This document shows positions 4,557 through 5,185 of a stretch of 5,185 nucleotides of DNA, piece by piece. The DNA comes from Nitriliruptoraceae bacterium. Lineage in GTDB: Bacteria; Actinomycetota; Nitriliruptoria; Nitriliruptorales; Nitriliruptoraceae. The notes under the pieces are model-generated. The model did not search any database, was not told where the DNA came from, and saw nothing but the letters and a program-made list of their open reading frames with translations. The stretch is from assembly GCA_003554005.1 (NCBI GenBank), contig PWEU01000283.1:1-5185 (forward strand), read 5' to 3'. Positions within the stretch are counted from its first letter, which is position 1, and every line of letters begins with the position of its first letter. The position numbers and the translations under genes were made by a program.

Positions 4557-4684
4557 TCTCTCACGTCTTTAAATTTTTCTTTAATTGTTTGGTAGATTAT
4601 CCATATGAAAATGGATCCTATGAGTATATAGCCTATTATTGAGGTTAGGAACCAGTCTAGACCGTTTAGTAGTGTGTCTATCAT
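4553..4684 (-). CDS. Very small single-helix membrane protein (43 aa)
   Basis: This short gene starts at an ATG (MIDTLLNGLDWFL), has one hydrophobic segment (about residues 11-31, ending in FIWIIYQT) and a basic/acidic tail (KEKFKDVRE). Three features support its reality. Its stop codon TGA overlaps the ATG of the 314-residue gene as ATGA. Its start lies 1 nt after the stop of the 67-residue gene. A full GGAGGT (4698-4703) sits 13 nt upstream, a little far but usable. Codon use (ATA, CTA) matches its neighbours, and without it a gap of 129 bp would interrupt an otherwise gapless operon. The charge pattern suggests N-out, C-in topology, as in the next gene. Function unknown; it may be a minor membrane component. 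Confidence 0.75.
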   Translation of the reverse strand: MIDTLLNGLDWFLTSIIGYILIGSIFIWIIYQTIKEKFKDVRE

Positions 4685-4685
4685 A

Positions 4686-4889
4686 TTATGAAAACATACC
4701 TCCGACAATATCGTTTATATCTAGTTCTCCTTTTATCAAGTCTATAACTTTCTCCTTGTTGTTACGGTAGTATTTACGTGCGTATCTAAATGCTATGTAG
4801 AGTCCTCCTAGTGTTGCTAGAAAAGATCCGATTAGTGCTCCGATAAAGGATCCGAACATAGCAGAGAAAAATAGAGACGGATCTATCAT
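4686..4889 (-). CDS. Small membrane protein with glycine-rich helix (67 aa)
   Basis: One long hydrophobic segment at about residues 6-34 contains repeated small residues (GSFIGALIGS, then LGG). This is a GxxxG-like pattern that favours helix-helix packing in membranes. It is followed by a strongly basic stretch (FRYARKYYRNNKEK) and a C-terminal amphipathic region (VIDLIKGELDINDIVGGMFS). Topology is probably N-out, C-in. The start lies 4 nt after the preceding gene's stop, with GAGG about 10 nt before the ATG. Position in the operon groups it with other membrane proteins. It could be a minor coat protein, a holin-like protein or an assembly factor; nothing in the sequence settles this. Confidence 0.8.
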   Translation of the reverse strand: MIDPSLFFSAMFGSFIGALIGSFLATLGGLYIAFRYARKYYRNNKEKVIDLIKGELDINDIVGGMFS

Positions 4890-4893
4890 AATA

Positions 4894-5085
4894 TTAGTCC
4901 TCTTTTATGAACTCGATAGAGTCATATTTTCGGCTCGGGATTTTCATTCTCCTTTTTCTACCGTCCTCGTTATAGAATACTGTAATATCTCCGGACTGTT
5001 TAGAGTGATAACTTAATACCTCCTCTATAGTCTCCTCTCTCCGATCCTCCTCGTCCGGAAACTGTTTTCTTATTAATGCTTTCAT
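4894..5085 (-). CDS. Small soluble charged protein (63 aa)
   Basis: The protein is charged throughout. An N-terminal helical part (MKALIRKQFPDEEDRREET, then IEEVLSYHSK) is followed by what looks like a beta-hairpin (GDITVFYNEDGRKRRMKI) and a short acidic tail. No membrane segment, cysteine pair or known motif is seen. A longer version beginning at the ATG at 5121 is open (75 aa). I prefer the ATG at 5085 because it forms an ATGA overlap with the end of a second open frame that enters from the right edge and has coding-like codons. The extra N-terminal residues (MYNARGGSETSK) look like the out-of-frame reading of that upstream gene. GAGGAGG lies 16 nt before the chosen ATG, too far to be decisive. 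Function unknown. Confidence 0.7.
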   Translation of the reverse strand: MKALIRKQFPDEEDRREETIEEVLSYHSKQSGDITVFYNEDGRKRRMKIPSRKYDSIEFIKED

Positions 5086-5185
5086 TTTAGAAGTTTCTGA
5101 GCCTCCTCTAGCATTATACATAAAGTATGTGCGTCTTTCTCCGGGTATTTATTCTCTGTCGCATAGTCGATACAACTGCTATGTA
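5082..5185 (-). CDS. C-terminal end of an unknown gene, partial (runs off the right edge)
   Basis: From the right edge, one minus-strand frame stays open for 33 codons and ends in TGA at 5082-5084. The tail reads as a plausible amphipathic C-terminus (ENKYPEKDAHTLCIMLEEA, then QKLLK), with the GAG, AAA, CTA and CCG codons typical of this window. Its stop overlaps the ATG of the 63-residue gene as ATGA, matching the junction style elsewhere in the operon. A competing frame that ends at 5114 is open too, but it encodes an unlikely basic peptide (MRQRINTRRKTHILYV). Too little is visible to suggest a function. Confidence 0.55.
   Translation of the reverse strand, partial: HSSCIDYATENKYPEKDAHTLCIMLEEAQKLLK

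Noticed and set aside
1..5185. CRISPR array, insertion sequence or integrase attachment site
   Set aside because: No regularly spaced repeats, no transposase or integrase coding, and no flanking direct repeats or tRNA fragment were seen.

Overview
The window most likely comes from the genome of an archaeal virus, or a provirus or plasmid-like relative, with a virion built from small two-helix membrane proteins. Five things support this. There is a tandem pair of about 80-residue proteins with two hydrophobic helices, in the style of spindle-shaped virus coat proteins. There is a divergent P-loop ATPase. Most of the other genes encode small membrane proteins. A-rich TATA-like boxes sit about 23-27 nt upstream of several ATGs, with few Shine-Dalgarno sites. 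Codon use is rich in ATA, CTA and AGA. GC content is roughly 40-45% by eye. No rRNA, tRNA, CRISPR array, transposase or integrase is visible. Assignment to archaea is an inference; no gene here can be tied to a named virus.

Left block (1-1238, minus strand): a run of overlapping membrane-protein genes. Read in transcription order these are a 69-residue two-helix protein, a 218-residue protein with a beta-rich domain between two membrane helices, and a multi-helix protein that leaves the window and has no clear start codon. Middle-left (1239-2015): two paralogous coat-like genes on the minus strand, each followed by its own hairpin and T-rich terminator, then a short divergent promoter region.

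Middle (2016-3611): two plus-strand genes. The first encodes a 160-residue protein with a helix-turn-helix-like segment, the second a 280-residue P-loop ATPase. They are separated by a perfect 30-bp palindrome. After the ATPase comes a noncoding stretch of 199 bp. Its ends pair in three stacked helices (8, 9 and 9 positions) that enclose further hairpins, which looks like a structured RNA of about 169 nt and is the most unusual object in the window.

Right block (3612-5185, minus strand): a tightly packed operon entering from the right edge. It holds the tail of an unknown gene, a 63-residue soluble protein, a 67-residue membrane protein, a 43-residue single-helix protein and a 314-residue membrane-anchored protein. 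Two of its junctions are ATGA stop-start overlaps. A working model is that the minus-strand genes encode virion and envelope components, while the plus-strand pair handles regulation and genome movement. That division of labour is inferred from layout and domain type only.
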